DNA of 64,000 bases from Sciscionella sediminilitoris (GCF_000737195.2 NZ_JALM01000005.1:1-64000), one strand, 5' to 3'. Positions 38,118 through 46,695 are shown, numbered from the stretch's first letter. Notes: generated by a model not told the origin, from the sequence alone. Made by a program: numbers and translations.

Positions 38118-38796
38118 CCGCGGCCCCGTCCGCGAGCAGCTGGTAACCGTGCCCGCGCACGGTGCGGATGCTGTTGCGGCCGAACGGGGTATCGATCTTG
38201 CGGCGCAGTGCGCTGATGTGCACCTCGATCAGATTGGCCGCGCCGTCGAAGGCGAAATCCCAGCCGCCGTCGAGCAACCGCTGCTTGGAGAGCACCTGCC
38301 CCGGACTGCGGGCGAGCAGTTCGAGCACGGCGAATTCCTTCGCGGTCAGGTTGATATCGGTACCCGCGCGCGAACACCGCCTCGTCGCCGGGTCGAGCAC
38401 CAGATCCCCGGCGTGCAGCAGCGAGGGACGGGCGACCGGGCTGCGCCGCAGCACCGTGCGCAACCGGGCGAGCAGCACCACATAGGAGAACGGTTTGGTG
38501 ATGTAGTCGTCCGCGCCCGCGTCGAGTGCCTCCGCCTCGTCGTACTCGCCGTCCTTCGCGGTGAGCATGATGATCGGGGTCCAGTCACCGGCGGCGCGCA
38601 GCCGGGAACAGACCCGGTACCCGTTGAGCCCGGGGATCATGATGTCGAGCAGGATCGCGTCGTAGTCATGGGATCCGGCAAGCCACAGCGCCTCCGTGCC
38701 GTCGCCGGTCACATCCACCGCCCAGCCCTCCGCCTGAAGCCCCGTCCGCAGGGCAGCGGCGAGACGCTGCTCGTCCTCGACGACCAGTACACGCAT
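38110..38796 (-). CDS. OmpR/PhoB-family response regulator
   Basis: 228 aa. The receiver domain has phospho-acceptor D51 in LLDIMIPG and the conserved K in TKPFS. The winged-helix domain contains EVHISALRRKIDTPFG and RTVRGHGYQL. ATG 38796 (MRVLVVEDE) is preferred over an ATG 5 codons earlier. It is divergent from the small secreted protein. TTCAG repeats between them are likely its own binding sites. Confidence 0.92.
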   Translation of the reverse strand: MRVLVVEDEQRLAAALRTGLQAEGWAVDVTGDGTEALWLAGSHDYDAILLDIMIPGLNGYRVCSRLRAAGDWTPIIMLTAKDGEYDEAEALDAGADDYITKPFSYVVLLARLRTVLRRSPVARPSLLHAGDLVLDPATRRCSRAGTDINLTAKEFAVLELLARSPGQVLSKQRLLDGGWDFAFDGAANLIEVHISALRRKIDTPFGRNSIRTVRGHGYQLLADGAADA

Positions 38797-38818
38797 GCGG
38801 ACAAGGATCACACGCCAA

Positions 38819-38856
38819 CCTGAAGACGCCTTCAGGTTCGTTCAGCTTCCCTTCAG
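38819..38856. promoter_or_regulatory. TTCAG direct repeats, likely response-regulator binding site
   Basis: TTCAG occurs at 38831, 38841 and 38852, spaced 10-11 bp on one face of the helix as OmpR-type regulators require. The first also forms a dyad CCTGAAG-N4-CTTCAGG (38819-38836). The site lies 23 bp upstream of the regulator and 66 bp upstream of the secreted protein. Confidence 0.6.
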
Positions 38857-38921
38857 CGGGCCACCGGCACAGTCGGTCCTGCCATGGCAGAGCACGGATA
38901 AACCGACGAACTGGAGTGAAC

Positions 38922-39278
38922 ATGCGAATCAATCGCGCGGTCCGCCGCACCGTCCTGATCCTCGGCTGCACCGCGGCGGTCGGCGTCGCCACGGCCAGCG
39001 CCGCCTCGGCCGCCACCGATCCCGGGAGCACCACCAAGAACCCCGCGCAGACCGTGAAGGCACCGGCCGATGCGGCGCACATTCCCGGGCACAAGATCGG
39101 CGACGCCCCGCACCGGGTCATCGTCCTGCCATCGGGCCAGGTCATCGTCCTGCCTCCGGGAACGAGCCTGCCGACCAAGCCAGGGCACCCGGTACAGCCC
39201 GCGCACCCGACCCACCCGGGAGAACCCGGGCAGACCCTGCCGACCAAGCCCGTCGAACCGGCCACCCCGAGGAAGTAG
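38922..39278 (+). CDS. Small secreted Pro/His-rich protein
   Basis: 118 aa with a Sec signal (RTVLILGCTAAVGVATASAASA, about residues 10-32) and a disordered mature part rich in P, T, G and H (PTKPGHPVQPAHPTHPGEP). No enzyme motif is seen. ATG 38922 follows GGAG. It faces the two-component system across TTCAG repeats, so it is the likely output or signal-related partner. A terminator follows. Function unknown. Confidence 0.65.
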   Translation: MRINRAVRRTVLILGCTAAVGVATASAASAATDPGSTTKNPAQTVKAPADAAHIPGHKIGDAPHRVIVLPSGQVIVLPPGTSLPTKPGHPVQPAHPTHPGEPGQTLPTKPVEPATPRK

Positions 39279-39289
39279 CCACGCCAGGC

Positions 39290-39317
39290 CCGGGCGCCGT
39301 TCATCCACGGCGCCCGG
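39290..39317 (+). terminator. Intrinsic terminator of the small secreted protein gene
   Basis: CCGGGCGCCG (39290-39299) pairs with CGGCGCCCGG (39308-39317) around a TTCATCCA-type loop, 11 nt after the stop codon. No T-run follows. Confidence 0.7.
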
Positions 39318-39372
39318 CTACGGGGGTACCCCCCGATGACAGTTTATCGAGGTCAGAGGGGTTCGCGTGGGC

Positions 39373-39412
39373 TTGTGCACAATCTGTGGATAACTCCTTG
39401 GGTTGTGGATAA
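39373..39412. other. Cluster of three DnaA boxes outside oriC
   Basis: TGTGGATAA, the complement of the perfect DnaA box TTATCCACA, occurs at 39385-39393 and 39404-39412, 19 bp apart. TTGTGCACA at 39373-39381 is one mismatch from the actinobacterial box TTGTCCACA, in the opposite orientation. No dnaA, dnaN, rnpA or rpmH is nearby, so it is not the usual oriC. A titration or regulatory site is possible. It lies between a terminator and ggt. Confidence 0.6.
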
Positions 39413-39492
39413 CTCGGTGTACAACCGGATCGGGGTGCTGGTGACCCTGATGGCCCTGGTGTCCGGCGACACCATGCGGTAGAACACAGCGC

Positions 39493-41304
39493 ATGCTCGC
39501 CAAGCCCGCCGCGGCCCTCGTCACCGTCCTCGCTTTGGTTGCCACGCCCGGGATGTCGGCCGCGGCGCCTCCTCCGCACAAGAATCCGGTGGCCACCGGA
39601 ACAGGGGGAGCGGTCGTCTCGGACACCGCGGAGAGCACGGCAGCGGGCATGCGAGTGCTCAGGGAAGGCGGCACCGCGGCGGATGCGGCGGTCGCGGTCG
39701 GCGCGACGCTCGGGGTCACCGATCCCTACGTCGCGGGCCTCGGCGGCGGTGGGTACGTGGTGTACTACGACGCGCGTACGAAGAAGGTCTCCACCATCGA
39801 CGGCCGGGAGAAGGCGCCGTACTCCGCGGACAAGGACCGGTTCATCGACAAGCGCACCGGAAAACCCATGGACCGGGACACCGCCATCAACAACGGGATC
39901 TCGGTCGGGGTGCCCGGAATGCTCGCCACCTGGCAGCGTTTGCTCGAGCGCTGGGGCAAGTTCGACCTGAACAAGACGCTGGCGCCCGCGCAGTCGGTCG
40001 CGGCCAAGGGGTTCACCGTGGACCAGGTGTTCGCCGACCAGACCGCGCAGAACCAGAAGCGGTTCGGGCAGTTCGCCCCGACCGCGAAACTGTTCCTGCC
40101 CGGAGGGAAACCGCCCCAGGTCGGTTCCACCTTCAAGAACCCGGATCTGGCCCGCACCTACGCCCAGATCCGTGCACACGGCACGAATGCCTTCTACCGC
40201 GGGAAAATCGGCCGCGATCTGCGCAAGGCGGTGAACGATCCGCCGACCGCGCCTGGTGCGAACATCCAGCCCGGTTCCGGTGGCATGTCTCCCGCCGATC
40301 TCGCCACCTACCGCACCGCGGATCAACGCCCCGCGCATTCGCGCTACCGCGGCCTCGACGTGTACGGGATGGCGCCGTCCTCCTCGGGCGGGGTCACCGT
40401 CGCCGAGGCGCTGAACATCCTGGAAACCAAGGATCTCGCCACGATGGACCGGGCCGAGGCGCTGCACTACTACCTGGAGGCGAGCAGGCTGGCCTACGCC
40501 GACCGGGACCGGTACCTCGGTGATCCGCGCTACACCCCGGTTCCGCAGCAGGAACTGCTCTCCCAGCGCTACGCGGACGCCCGCGCCTGCCTGATCGACC
40601 CGGACCACGCGGGCAAGAGCCCCGTCGCGCCCGGCGATCCCTACCGCCCGGACACGGGCTGTACCGCGAAGGCCGGGGCGCCCGCGCAGGACAAGGGCAG
40701 GCACACCAACCATTTCGTGATCACCGACAAGTGGGGCAACGTCGCCTCCTACACCAACACCATCGAACAGCTCGGCGGCAGCGCGATCACCGTGCCCGGG
40801 CGCGGCTTCCTGCTGAACAACGAACTCACCGACTTCGACTTCGCGCCGAGTGCCGCGGGAGTGCCCGACCCGAACCTGCCCGCCCCCGGCAAGCGCCCGC
40901 GGTCCTCGATGTCCCCGACGATCGTGGCCAAGGACGGTAAGCCGTTCCTGGCGGTCGGTTCCCCCGGTGGTTCCACGATCATCACCACGGTGCTGCAGAT
41001 CCTGGTCAACCGCATCGATTTCGGGATGGGCCTGCCGGAGGCGATCGCGGCCCCGCGCGCCTCGCAGCGCAACACCGCCGAGACCCAGGTCGAACCGGCC
41101 TTCCTCGCTTCACCGGAGGCGAAGAAACTCGAAAAGCTCGGGCAGAAGTTCTACGTGGAGTCGACCGCGGACCAGCCGGGCGCCAAACCGACCATCGGGG
41201 TCGCCGACGGCCTGGAGTTCCGCACGGACGGTTCGGTGGTCGCCGCGGGTGAACCGGAACGGCGTGGTGGCTCGGCCGCGGCCGTGATGCACTCGGTCGA
41301 CTGA
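39493..41304 (+). CDS. ggt: Secreted gamma-glutamyltransferase
   Basis: A 603-aa Ntn-hydrolase precursor that autoprocesses and hydrolyses or transfers gamma-glutamyl groups. A signal peptide (LVTVLALVATPGMSAAA) is followed by the heavy-chain motif REGGTAADAAVA. The catalytic Thr405 lies in GRHTNHFVI, where the usual TTH is TNH. Oxyanion and substrate residues lie in RPRSSMSPTIV and GSPGGSTIITT. ATG 39493; no good ribosome-binding site is seen, and a -10-like TAGAAC ends 7 nt before it. Confidence 0.9.
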   Translation: MLAKPAAALVTVLALVATPGMSAAAPPPHKNPVATGTGGAVVSDTAESTAAGMRVLREGGTAADAAVAVGATLGVTDPYVAGLGGGGYVVYYDARTKKVSTIDGREKAPYSADKDRFIDKRTGKPMDRDTAINNGISVGVPGMLATWQRLLERWGKFDLNKTLAPAQSVAAKGFTVDQVFADQTAQNQKRFGQFAPTAKLFLPGGKPPQVGSTFKNPDLARTYAQIRAHGTNAFYRGKIGRDLRKAVNDPPTAPGANIQPGSGGMSPADLATYRTADQRPAHSRYRGLDVYGMAPSSSGGVTVAEALNILETKDLATMDRAEALHYYLEASRLAYADRDRYLGDPRYTPVPQQELLSQRYADARACLIDPDHAGKSPVAPGDPYRPDTGCTAKAGAPAQDKGRHTNHFVITDKWGNVASYTNTIEQLGGSAITVPGRGFLLNNELTDFDFAPSAAGVPDPNLPAPGKRPRSSMSPTIVAKDGKPFLAVGSPGGSTIITTVLQILVNRIDFGMGLPEAIAAPRASQRNTAETQVEPAFLASPEAKKLEKLGQKFYVESTADQPGAKPTIGVADGLEFRTDGSVVAAGEPERRGGSAAAVMHSVD

Positions 41305-41344
41305 ACGCTTGACCGGTACATGTGATCGGATCCACCGTGCGAAT

Positions 41345-41384
41345 GGGTTACCGGCCAGTATCATGGGTTAGCGTCGGTTAACCC
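41345..41384 (+). promoter_or_regulatory. GGTTA repeats and -10 upstream of the meaA-type gene
   Basis: GGGTTA occurs at 41345 and 41365 (20 bp apart), with CGGTTA at 41376 and an inverted TAACCC at 41379-41384. A -10-like TATCAT (41359-41364) lies among them. Regulator binding is inferred from the repeats only. Confidence 0.4.
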
Positions 41385-41400
41385 TGCTCTGGAGGTCACG

Positions 41401-43437
41401 GTGCCATACCCGAACGATGGTGAGCGCGATCGTCCGTGGGTCATGCGGACCTATGCCGGTCACTCCTCGGCCGCTGCCTCGAACGAGCTCTACCGGCGAA
41501 ACCTCGCCAAGGGCCAGACCGGGCTCTCGGTCGCCTTCGATCTGCCCACCCAGACCGGCTACGACCCCGATGACGAACTGTCCACCGGTGAGGTCGGCAA
41601 GGTCGGTGTCCCGGTCAGCCACATCGGCGATATGCGGGCCCTGTTCGACGGGATCCCGCTCGGCGAGGCGAACACCTCGATGACCATCAACGCCCCGGCG
41701 ATGTGGCTGCTCTCCCTCTACGTCACCGTGGCGCAGGAACAGGCCGAGGCCGAGGGCAAGGACTGGAAAGAGGTCGTCGCCAAGCTCGCGGGGACCACGC
41801 AGAACGACATCATCAAGGAATACCTTTCCCGCGGCACCTACGTGTTCCCGCCGGCGCCCTCGTTGCGGCTGATCACCGACATGGTCGCCTACACGGTCAA
41901 CAATGTGCCGAAGTGGAACCCGATCAACATCTGCAGTTATCACCTGCAGGAGGCGGGCGCGACCCCGACGCAGGAGGTCGCCTACGCGCTGTGCACCGCG
42001 ATCGCCGTGCTGGATGCGGTGCGCGATTCCGGCCAGATCGCGCCCGAGGACATGGGCCGCGTCGTCGGGCGCATCTCGTTCTTCGTCAACGCCGGGGTGC
42101 GGTTCGTCGAGGAAATGTGCAAGATGCGCGCGTTCACCGAGCTGTGGGACGAACTCACCAGGGAACGCTATGGGGTCACGGACGCGAAGGCGCGCCGGTT
42201 CCGGTACGGCGTGCAGGTGAACTCGCTCGGGCTCACCGAGGCGCAGCCGGAGAACAACGTCCAGCGAATCGTGCTGGAAATGCTGGCGGTCACGCTTTCC
42301 CGCAATGCGCGCGCCCGCGCGGTGCAGCTGCCCGCGTGGAACGAAGCGCTCGGCCTGCCCCGCCCCTGGGATCAGCAGTGGGCGCTGCGCATGCAGCAGG
42401 TGCTCGCCTACGAGACGGATCTGCTCGACTACGGCGACCTGTTCGACGGTTCCACCGTGGTGGAGGCCAAGGTCGCGTCCATTGTGGAGGGTGCACGGGC
42501 CGAGATCGACCGGGTACAGGGCATGGGCGGTGCGGTGGCCGCGGTGGAGAGCGGGTACATGAAGTCCCAGCTCGTCTCCTCCCTCGCGGAACGGCGCAGG
42601 CGCATGGAATCCGGTGAGGACGTCATCGTCGGGGTGAACAAGTTCGAGAGCACCGAGCCCTCTCCGCTGCAGAGCGGGGATGTGGACGCGATCGAGACCG
42701 TCGACCCGCAGGTGGAAAAGGAAGCGATCGAGGCCATCCGGAAATGGCGCGCCGAGCGGGGCAACACCGCGGTCGCCGAGGCCCTCGAAGGATTGCGCGC
42801 CGCAGCGAAGACCGAGGCGAACCTGGTCGAGGCCACCCTGCGGTGCTGCCGGGCCGGGGTCACGACCGGGGAGTGGTCGCAGGCGCTGCGCGAGGAGTTC
42901 GGCGAATACCGCGCACCGACCGGGGTTTCCGGTGCTTCGGCGGCGGGCGAGGCCGGTGCGGAGATCGCCAGGGTGCGCGGCCGGGTGCAGGCCGCCGGTG
43001 AACGCATCGGCGAGCGGCTGCGCATGCTGGTCGGCAAGCCGGGACTCGATGGGCATTCCAACGGCGCCGAACAGGTCGCGGTGCGCGCCAGGGACACCGG
43101 ATTCGAAGTGGTGTATCAGGGAATCCGGCTCACCCCCTCGCAGATCGTCGCCGCCGCCGTGCAGGAAGGCGTGCACGTGGTCGGGCTTTCCGTGCTCTCC
43201 GGTTCGCACATGGAGGTCGTGCCCGCTGTGGTCGAAGGACTGCGGGCCAGTGGTGCCGAGGACATCCCGGTGATCGTCGGCGGGATCATCCCGCCCGAGG
43301 ACGCGGCCGCTCTGCGCGCGCACGGTGTCGCGCGGGTGTTCACGCCCAAGGACTACGAGCTCACCGAGATCATGGACGGCATCGTGGACGTGATCTGCGA
43401 GCAGCACGAGATCGACCCTGCCTCGGTGACCGGCTGA
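41401..43437 (+). CDS. meaA: B12-dependent acyl-CoA mutase, ethylmalonyl-CoA mutase (MeaA) type
   Basis: 678 aa in one chain. The N-terminal mutase barrel starts DRPWVMRTYAGHSSAAASNE and contains GLSVAFDLPTQTGYD. The C-terminal B12 domain has D550-x-H552-xx-G555 in GLDGHSNG. The sequence reads like MeaA/Ecm of the ethylmalonyl-CoA pathway and not the two-subunit methylmalonyl-CoA mutase. GTG 41401 follows GGAGG. The adenosyltransferase at 34.9 kb could supply its cofactor. No crotonyl-CoA carboxylase/reductase is in the window. Confidence 0.8.
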   Translation: MPYPNDGERDRPWVMRTYAGHSSAAASNELYRRNLAKGQTGLSVAFDLPTQTGYDPDDELSTGEVGKVGVPVSHIGDMRALFDGIPLGEANTSMTINAPAMWLLSLYVTVAQEQAEAEGKDWKEVVAKLAGTTQNDIIKEYLSRGTYVFPPAPSLRLITDMVAYTVNNVPKWNPINICSYHLQEAGATPTQEVAYALCTAIAVLDAVRDSGQIAPEDMGRVVGRISFFVNAGVRFVEEMCKMRAFTELWDELTRERYGVTDAKARRFRYGVQVNSLGLTEAQPENNVQRIVLEMLAVTLSRNARARAVQLPAWNEALGLPRPWDQQWALRMQQVLAYETDLLDYGDLFDGSTVVEAKVASIVEGARAEIDRVQGMGGAVAAVESGYMKSQLVSSLAERRRRMESGEDVIVGVNKFESTEPSPLQSGDVDAIETVDPQVEKEAIEAIRKWRAERGNTAVAEALEGLRAAAKTEANLVEATLRCCRAGVTTGEWSQALREEFGEYRAPTGVSGASAAGEAGAEIARVRGRVQAAGERIGERLRMLVGKPGLDGHSNGAEQVAVRARDTGFEVVYQGIRLTPSQIVAAAVQEGVHVVGLSVLSGSHMEVVPAVVEGLRASGAEDIPVIVGGIIPPEDAAALRAHGVARVFTPKDYELTEIMDGIVDVICEQHEIDPASVTG

Positions 43438-43530
43438 ACAGCCGCGCGGACTCGCCGGTCGCGTGACTTGCGTTGACCGGCACGCTGCCGAACACTGTGC
43501 GCACCCGAGTCGACCGAGCAGGGATCGCGC

Positions 43531-44835
43531 ATGTCCGAGAGCACCATCGACCGCAGTTCGGTCGACCGTAAGTCGCTGGTCAAGGCATTCGCGGCCAGTC
43601 TTTCCGGCACCACGCTGGAGTACTACGACTTCGCCGCCTATTCGGTGGCCAGCGCGACGATCTTCGGGCCGTTGTTCTTTCCCGGCGACGATCCGCTGGC
43701 TTCCACGATGCTGGCCTTTTCCACGTATGCCGTGGGATATGCCGCGCGCCCGCTCGGCGGGTTCGTCTTCGGCCGCCTCGGCGATGTGCTGGGGCGCAAA
43801 CGGGTGCTCGTCCTGACCCTGGTGCTCGTCGGCATCGCCACCTTCCTGATCGGTGTGTTGCCCACCTACGCCACGATCGGCGGCGCCGCACCGATTCTGC
43901 TCGTGGTGCTGCGGTTCGCCCAGGGAGTCGGCATCGGCGGCGAATGGGGCGGGGCGGTGCTGCTGTCCAGTGAGTTCGGCGATCCGCGAAAACGGGGGTT
44001 CTGGGCATCAGCGGCGCAGGTCGGCCCGCCCGCGGGAACCTTGCTCGCGAACGGGGTGCTCGCCCTGGTCAGCGCGCTCGTGACGACCGAGCAGTTCAAC
44101 AACTGGGGCTGGCGGGTTGCCTTCCTGCTTTCCGCGCTGCTCGTGGCTTTCGGGCTGTGGATCCGGGTCAAACTCGAGGAAACACCGGTGTTCAAGGCGA
44201 TCCAGGCCAAGGGGGAACGGTCCGCCGCTCCGCTGCGCGATGTGTTCCGGTACGAATGGCGGCCACTGCTCGCCGGTATTCTCTCCCGGATCTGCCCGGA
44301 TGTGCAGTACTCCCTGTTCACCGCGTTCATCCTCACCTATCTGACCCAGCAGCTCGGCCTTTCCCGTTCGGTCGGGCTCACCGCGATGCTCATCGCCTCC
44401 GGGGTGGAGCTGTTCCTGATCCCGGCCTTCGGTGCGCTCTCCGATCGGATGAATCGCCGGTTGCTGTACCTGATCGGGGCGATCGCCGCCGCGGCCCTGC
44501 CGTTCGCCTTCTTCCCGCTGATCCAGGGGCGCTCGATCGCCTGGCTGATCATCGGCATGATCGTCGCGCTCGCCATTCACGCCTCGATGTACGGACCGCA
44601 GGCGGCCTTCGTCACCGAGCAGTTCTCCGCGCGGCTGCGTTATACGGGCAGTTCGCTCGCCTACACGATCGCGGGCGTACTCGGGGGCGCCATCGCACCG
44701 TTGATCTTCACCGCGCTGCTCTCCGCGACCGGGAGCTGGCTGGCGATCGCGCTGTACCTGGCCGGGACCGCGGTGCTCACCGTGGTCGGGCTCGCGCTCG
44801 GCCGAACCCCCGATCCGGCCGAGGCCGACGCCTGA
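43531..44835 (+). CDS. MFS transporter, metabolite:H+ symporter (ShiA/ProP-like)
   Basis: 434 aa with 12 predicted helices. MHS-subfamily features: SGTTLEYYDFAAYSVASA at the N-terminus, GRLGDVLGRKRVL between helices 2 and 3, and RFAQGVGIGGEWGGAVLLSSE. Relatives import shikimate, proline/betaine or dicarboxylates; the substrate is unknown. ATG 43531, 93 nt after the mutase gene. Confidence 0.88.
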   Translation: MSESTIDRSSVDRKSLVKAFAASLSGTTLEYYDFAAYSVASATIFGPLFFPGDDPLASTMLAFSTYAVGYAARPLGGFVFGRLGDVLGRKRVLVLTLVLVGIATFLIGVLPTYATIGGAAPILLVVLRFAQGVGIGGEWGGAVLLSSEFGDPRKRGFWASAAQVGPPAGTLLANGVLALVSALVTTEQFNNWGWRVAFLLSALLVAFGLWIRVKLEETPVFKAIQAKGERSAAPLRDVFRYEWRPLLAGILSRICPDVQYSLFTAFILTYLTQQLGLSRSVGLTAMLIASGVELFLIPAFGALSDRMNRRLLYLIGAIAAAALPFAFFPLIQGRSIAWLIIGMIVALAIHASMYGPQAAFVTEQFSARLRYTGSSLAYTIAGVLGGAIAPLIFTALLSATGSWLAIALYLAGTAVLTVVGLALGRTPDPAEADA

Positions 44836-44891
44836 GGACCGGCGATCGGGCGTCCTGACAACACCGCGCCGAGCCGGTACCGTCTGCGAAT

Positions 44892-45665
44892 ATGGCCGAG
44901 TACGAACACATTCTGGTCGAGTCCGACGACGAGACCGTGCGCATCACCATGAACGAACCGAAGCGCCGCAACGCACTCTCCGAGGAACACCTTTCCGAAC
45001 TGCTCGGCGCGTTCGTCGCGGCAGGGGAAAGCGATGCGAGCGGGATCATCCTCGCGGGCAACGGGCCCGTGTTCTCCGCGGGGCACGACTTCGCCGATGT
45101 CGCCCAGCGGGACCTGCTCGGGGTGCGTGAACTGCTGAATGTGTGCACCGAGCTGATGACCACTATCCAATCGGTGCCCCAGGTCGTGATCGCCCGCGTG
45201 CACGGACTGGCCACGGCCGCCGGATGCCAGCTCGTCGCCAGCTGCGACCTTGCGATCGCTGCTGCCTCTGCCGGATTCGCACTGCCCGGTGGGAAAGGCG
45301 GATGGTTCTGCCATACGCCCGCGGTTCCCGTCGCGCGCAGCATCGGCCGCAAACGGCTGATGGAGATGGCGCTCACCGGAGACATCGTCGATCCGGTGAC
45401 CGCCGCGGAATGGGGACTGATCAACACCGCGGTGCCCGACGAAGAGCTGGACAAGTCCGTCGAGCACCTGCTCGCCCGCGCCACACGAGGGGACCGGTCC
45501 TCGAAAGCCCTCGGCAAACAGGCCCTCTACGCACAGCTCGACCGGCCCGAGTCCGAGGCCTACTCGCACGCCATCGAGGTCATGGCCGCCGCATCGCAGT
45601 TGGAGGGCGCGCGCGAGGGGATGTCCGCGTTCCTGGAGAAGCGCCCGCCGGTCTGGCCGAACTGA
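44892..45665 (+). CDS. Enoyl-CoA hydratase/isomerase family protein
   Basis: 257 aa crotonase fold. The oxyanion-hole segments are FSAGHDFAD and GLATAAGCQLVASCDLAIA. The AAGCQ form resembles the ECHDC3 subgroup, where one catalytic glutamate of classical hydratases is missing, so the reaction is uncertain. ATG 44892 lies 8 nt after TACCGT (44878-44883). The 19-bp repeat array begins 15 nt after its stop. Confidence 0.85.
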   Translation: MAEYEHILVESDDETVRITMNEPKRRNALSEEHLSELLGAFVAAGESDASGIILAGNGPVFSAGHDFADVAQRDLLGVRELLNVCTELMTTIQSVPQVVIARVHGLATAAGCQLVASCDLAIAAASAGFALPGGKGGWFCHTPAVPVARSIGRKRLMEMALTGDIVDPVTAAEWGLINTAVPDEELDKSVEHLLARATRGDRSSKALGKQALYAQLDRPESEAYSHAIEVMAAASQLEGAREGMSAFLEKRPPVWPN

Positions 45666-45680
45666 TCTGGCCGAACTGAA

Positions 45681-46127
45681 CGGAACAGTGCTCACCCGTG
45701 TGAACACTGTTCTCGCCGGTGAACGGGGTTCTCCGTGGTGATCAGCGTTCTCCGCCCCGACCATGACTCGCTACGGTGATCGCTGCTCTCGACCGTGAAC
45801 GCGGTCCGTGACCGTAAGCGCCGTTCGTGACTGTGAACGCCGTCTTCGGTCGTGAACGCTGTTCTTGATGATGAACGCTGCTCTCGACCGGGAGTGCCGC
45901 CCTCGATTGTGAACGCCGCTCTCGACCGGGAGTGCCGCGAGTGCCGCCCTCGACTGTGAACGCTGTTCTCGGATGAGAACGCTGCTCGCGACAGGGGAGG
46001 GGGTGCCGCCTCCGCCGTGAACACCGTTCCGGACCGCGGCACCTGTTCTCGGCCAAGAACAGTGTTCTCGGTTGCTGTGGTCCTCGGTTGTGGCGCCTGT
46101 TCCGCGAAGTGATCAGTGTTCCCGGCC
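45681..46127. repeat. Degenerate tandem array, 23 units of 19 bp
   Basis: The unit consensus is GTGAACGCTGTTCTCGACC. Phase is kept at 19 bp almost throughout: units start at 45681, 45700, 45719, 45738, 45757, 45776, 45795, 45814, 45833, 45852, 45871, 45890 and 45909, then continue from 45956. There is a 9-bp internal duplication near 45928-45955, a 4-bp expansion near 45994-46016 and a 3-bp loss near 46074. Six units carry a perfect GAAC-N3-GTTC dyad. 19 is not a multiple of 3, so coding is unlikely. The array fills the 447-nt gap before the NUDIX gene and enters its last codons. Confidence 0.85.
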
Positions 46128-46676
46128 AGGTTCCCGGCCAGCGTTCGCGGAACCTTCGTGCAGCAACAGCCGGAGGTAGGCCGCAAGCGTTTGCGCATCC
46201 GCGATCGTGCCGGATCGGATCATCGTCTCCAGTTCGGCGCGGGAGAACCAGGCCGAGTTCATGTCCTGTTCCTCGAGTTCCCGGGAAGGTTCTCCCCTGG
46301 TCAGCTCAGTTGCCAGGAACACGGTGCCTTGTTGGGAGGACAGCCCGGGTGCCACGTCGAGGGTGCCGAGTTCGGTCATCTGCCCGGCCCGCAGTCCGGT
46401 TTCCTCGGCGAGTTCCCGCGCGGCCAGGGTCGCTGCCGGCACCTCGGCCCGTTCCGGTGCGGTGCCCTGTGGGAATTCCCAGCGGCGTGCGGAGAGCGGG
46501 TAGCGGAACTGCTCCACGAGGTGGAAGTGTTCGTCCTCGTAGGGGATGACCAGGGCGTAGTGGGGTTTGTCCACGACCCCGTAGATGCCGTTGGAGCCGT
46601 CCGGGCGTTCGATGCGGTCCTCGCGGACGGTCATCCAGGAGTTCGCGTACACCTGGGTGGAACCGAGCTGTTTCAT
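46113..46676 (-). CDS. NUDIX hydrolase (ADP-ribose pyrophosphatase-like)
   Basis: 187 aa. The NUDIX box is around [14 protein letters not shown], preceded by WEFPQGT. The fold resembles ADP-ribose/nucleoside-diphosphate-sugar pyrophosphatases, although substrates vary. I chose ATG 46676 ([14 protein letters not shown]); an ATG 4 codons earlier overlaps the promoter. It is divergent from nucS with only 19 bp between start codons. Its last codons lie in the final unit of the 19-bp array. Confidence 0.83.
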   Translation of the reverse strand: MKQLGSTQVYANSWMTVREDRIERPDGSNGIYGVVDKPHYALVIPYEDEHFHLVEQFRYPLSARRWEFPQGTAPERAEVPAATLAARELAEETGLRAGQMTELGTLDVAPGLSSQQGTVFLATELTRGEPSRELEEQDMNSAWFSRAELETMIRSGTIADAQTLAAYLRLLLHEGSANAGREPGREH

Positions 46677-46682
46677 GGCACC

Positions 46683-46689
46683 TATCATG
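46683..46689. promoter_or_regulatory. Overlapping -10 elements of nucS and the NUDIX gene
   Basis: On the plus strand TATCAT (46683-46688) lies 7 nt before the nucS GTG 46696. On the minus strand CATGAT (46689-46684) lies 7 nt before the NUDIX ATG 46676. The two hexamers share the same bases, giving a symmetric bidirectional core for two probably leaderless transcripts. Confidence 0.5.
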
Positions 46690-46695
46690 GCCCGC

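Noticed and set aside
39373-39412. The DnaA boxes as the chromosomal oriC
   Set aside because: No dnaA, dnaN, rnpA or rpmH nearby and only three boxes; actinobacterial origins usually have many.
45681-46127. The repeat array as a CRISPR
   Set aside because: Units are directly adjacent 19-mers with drift and no unique spacers, and no cas genes are in the window.
45681-46127. GAAC-N3-GTTC dyads as LexA SOS boxes
   Set aside because: The actinobacterial SOS box has a 4-nt spacer (GAAC-N4-GTTC); here it is consistently 3 nt.
45692-46198. A minus-strand frame of 168 codons across the repeat array
   Set aside because: It is Arg/Ser/Thr-rich because of the 19-bp repeat, overlaps the NUDIX gene in another frame, and the repeat period is not a multiple of 3.
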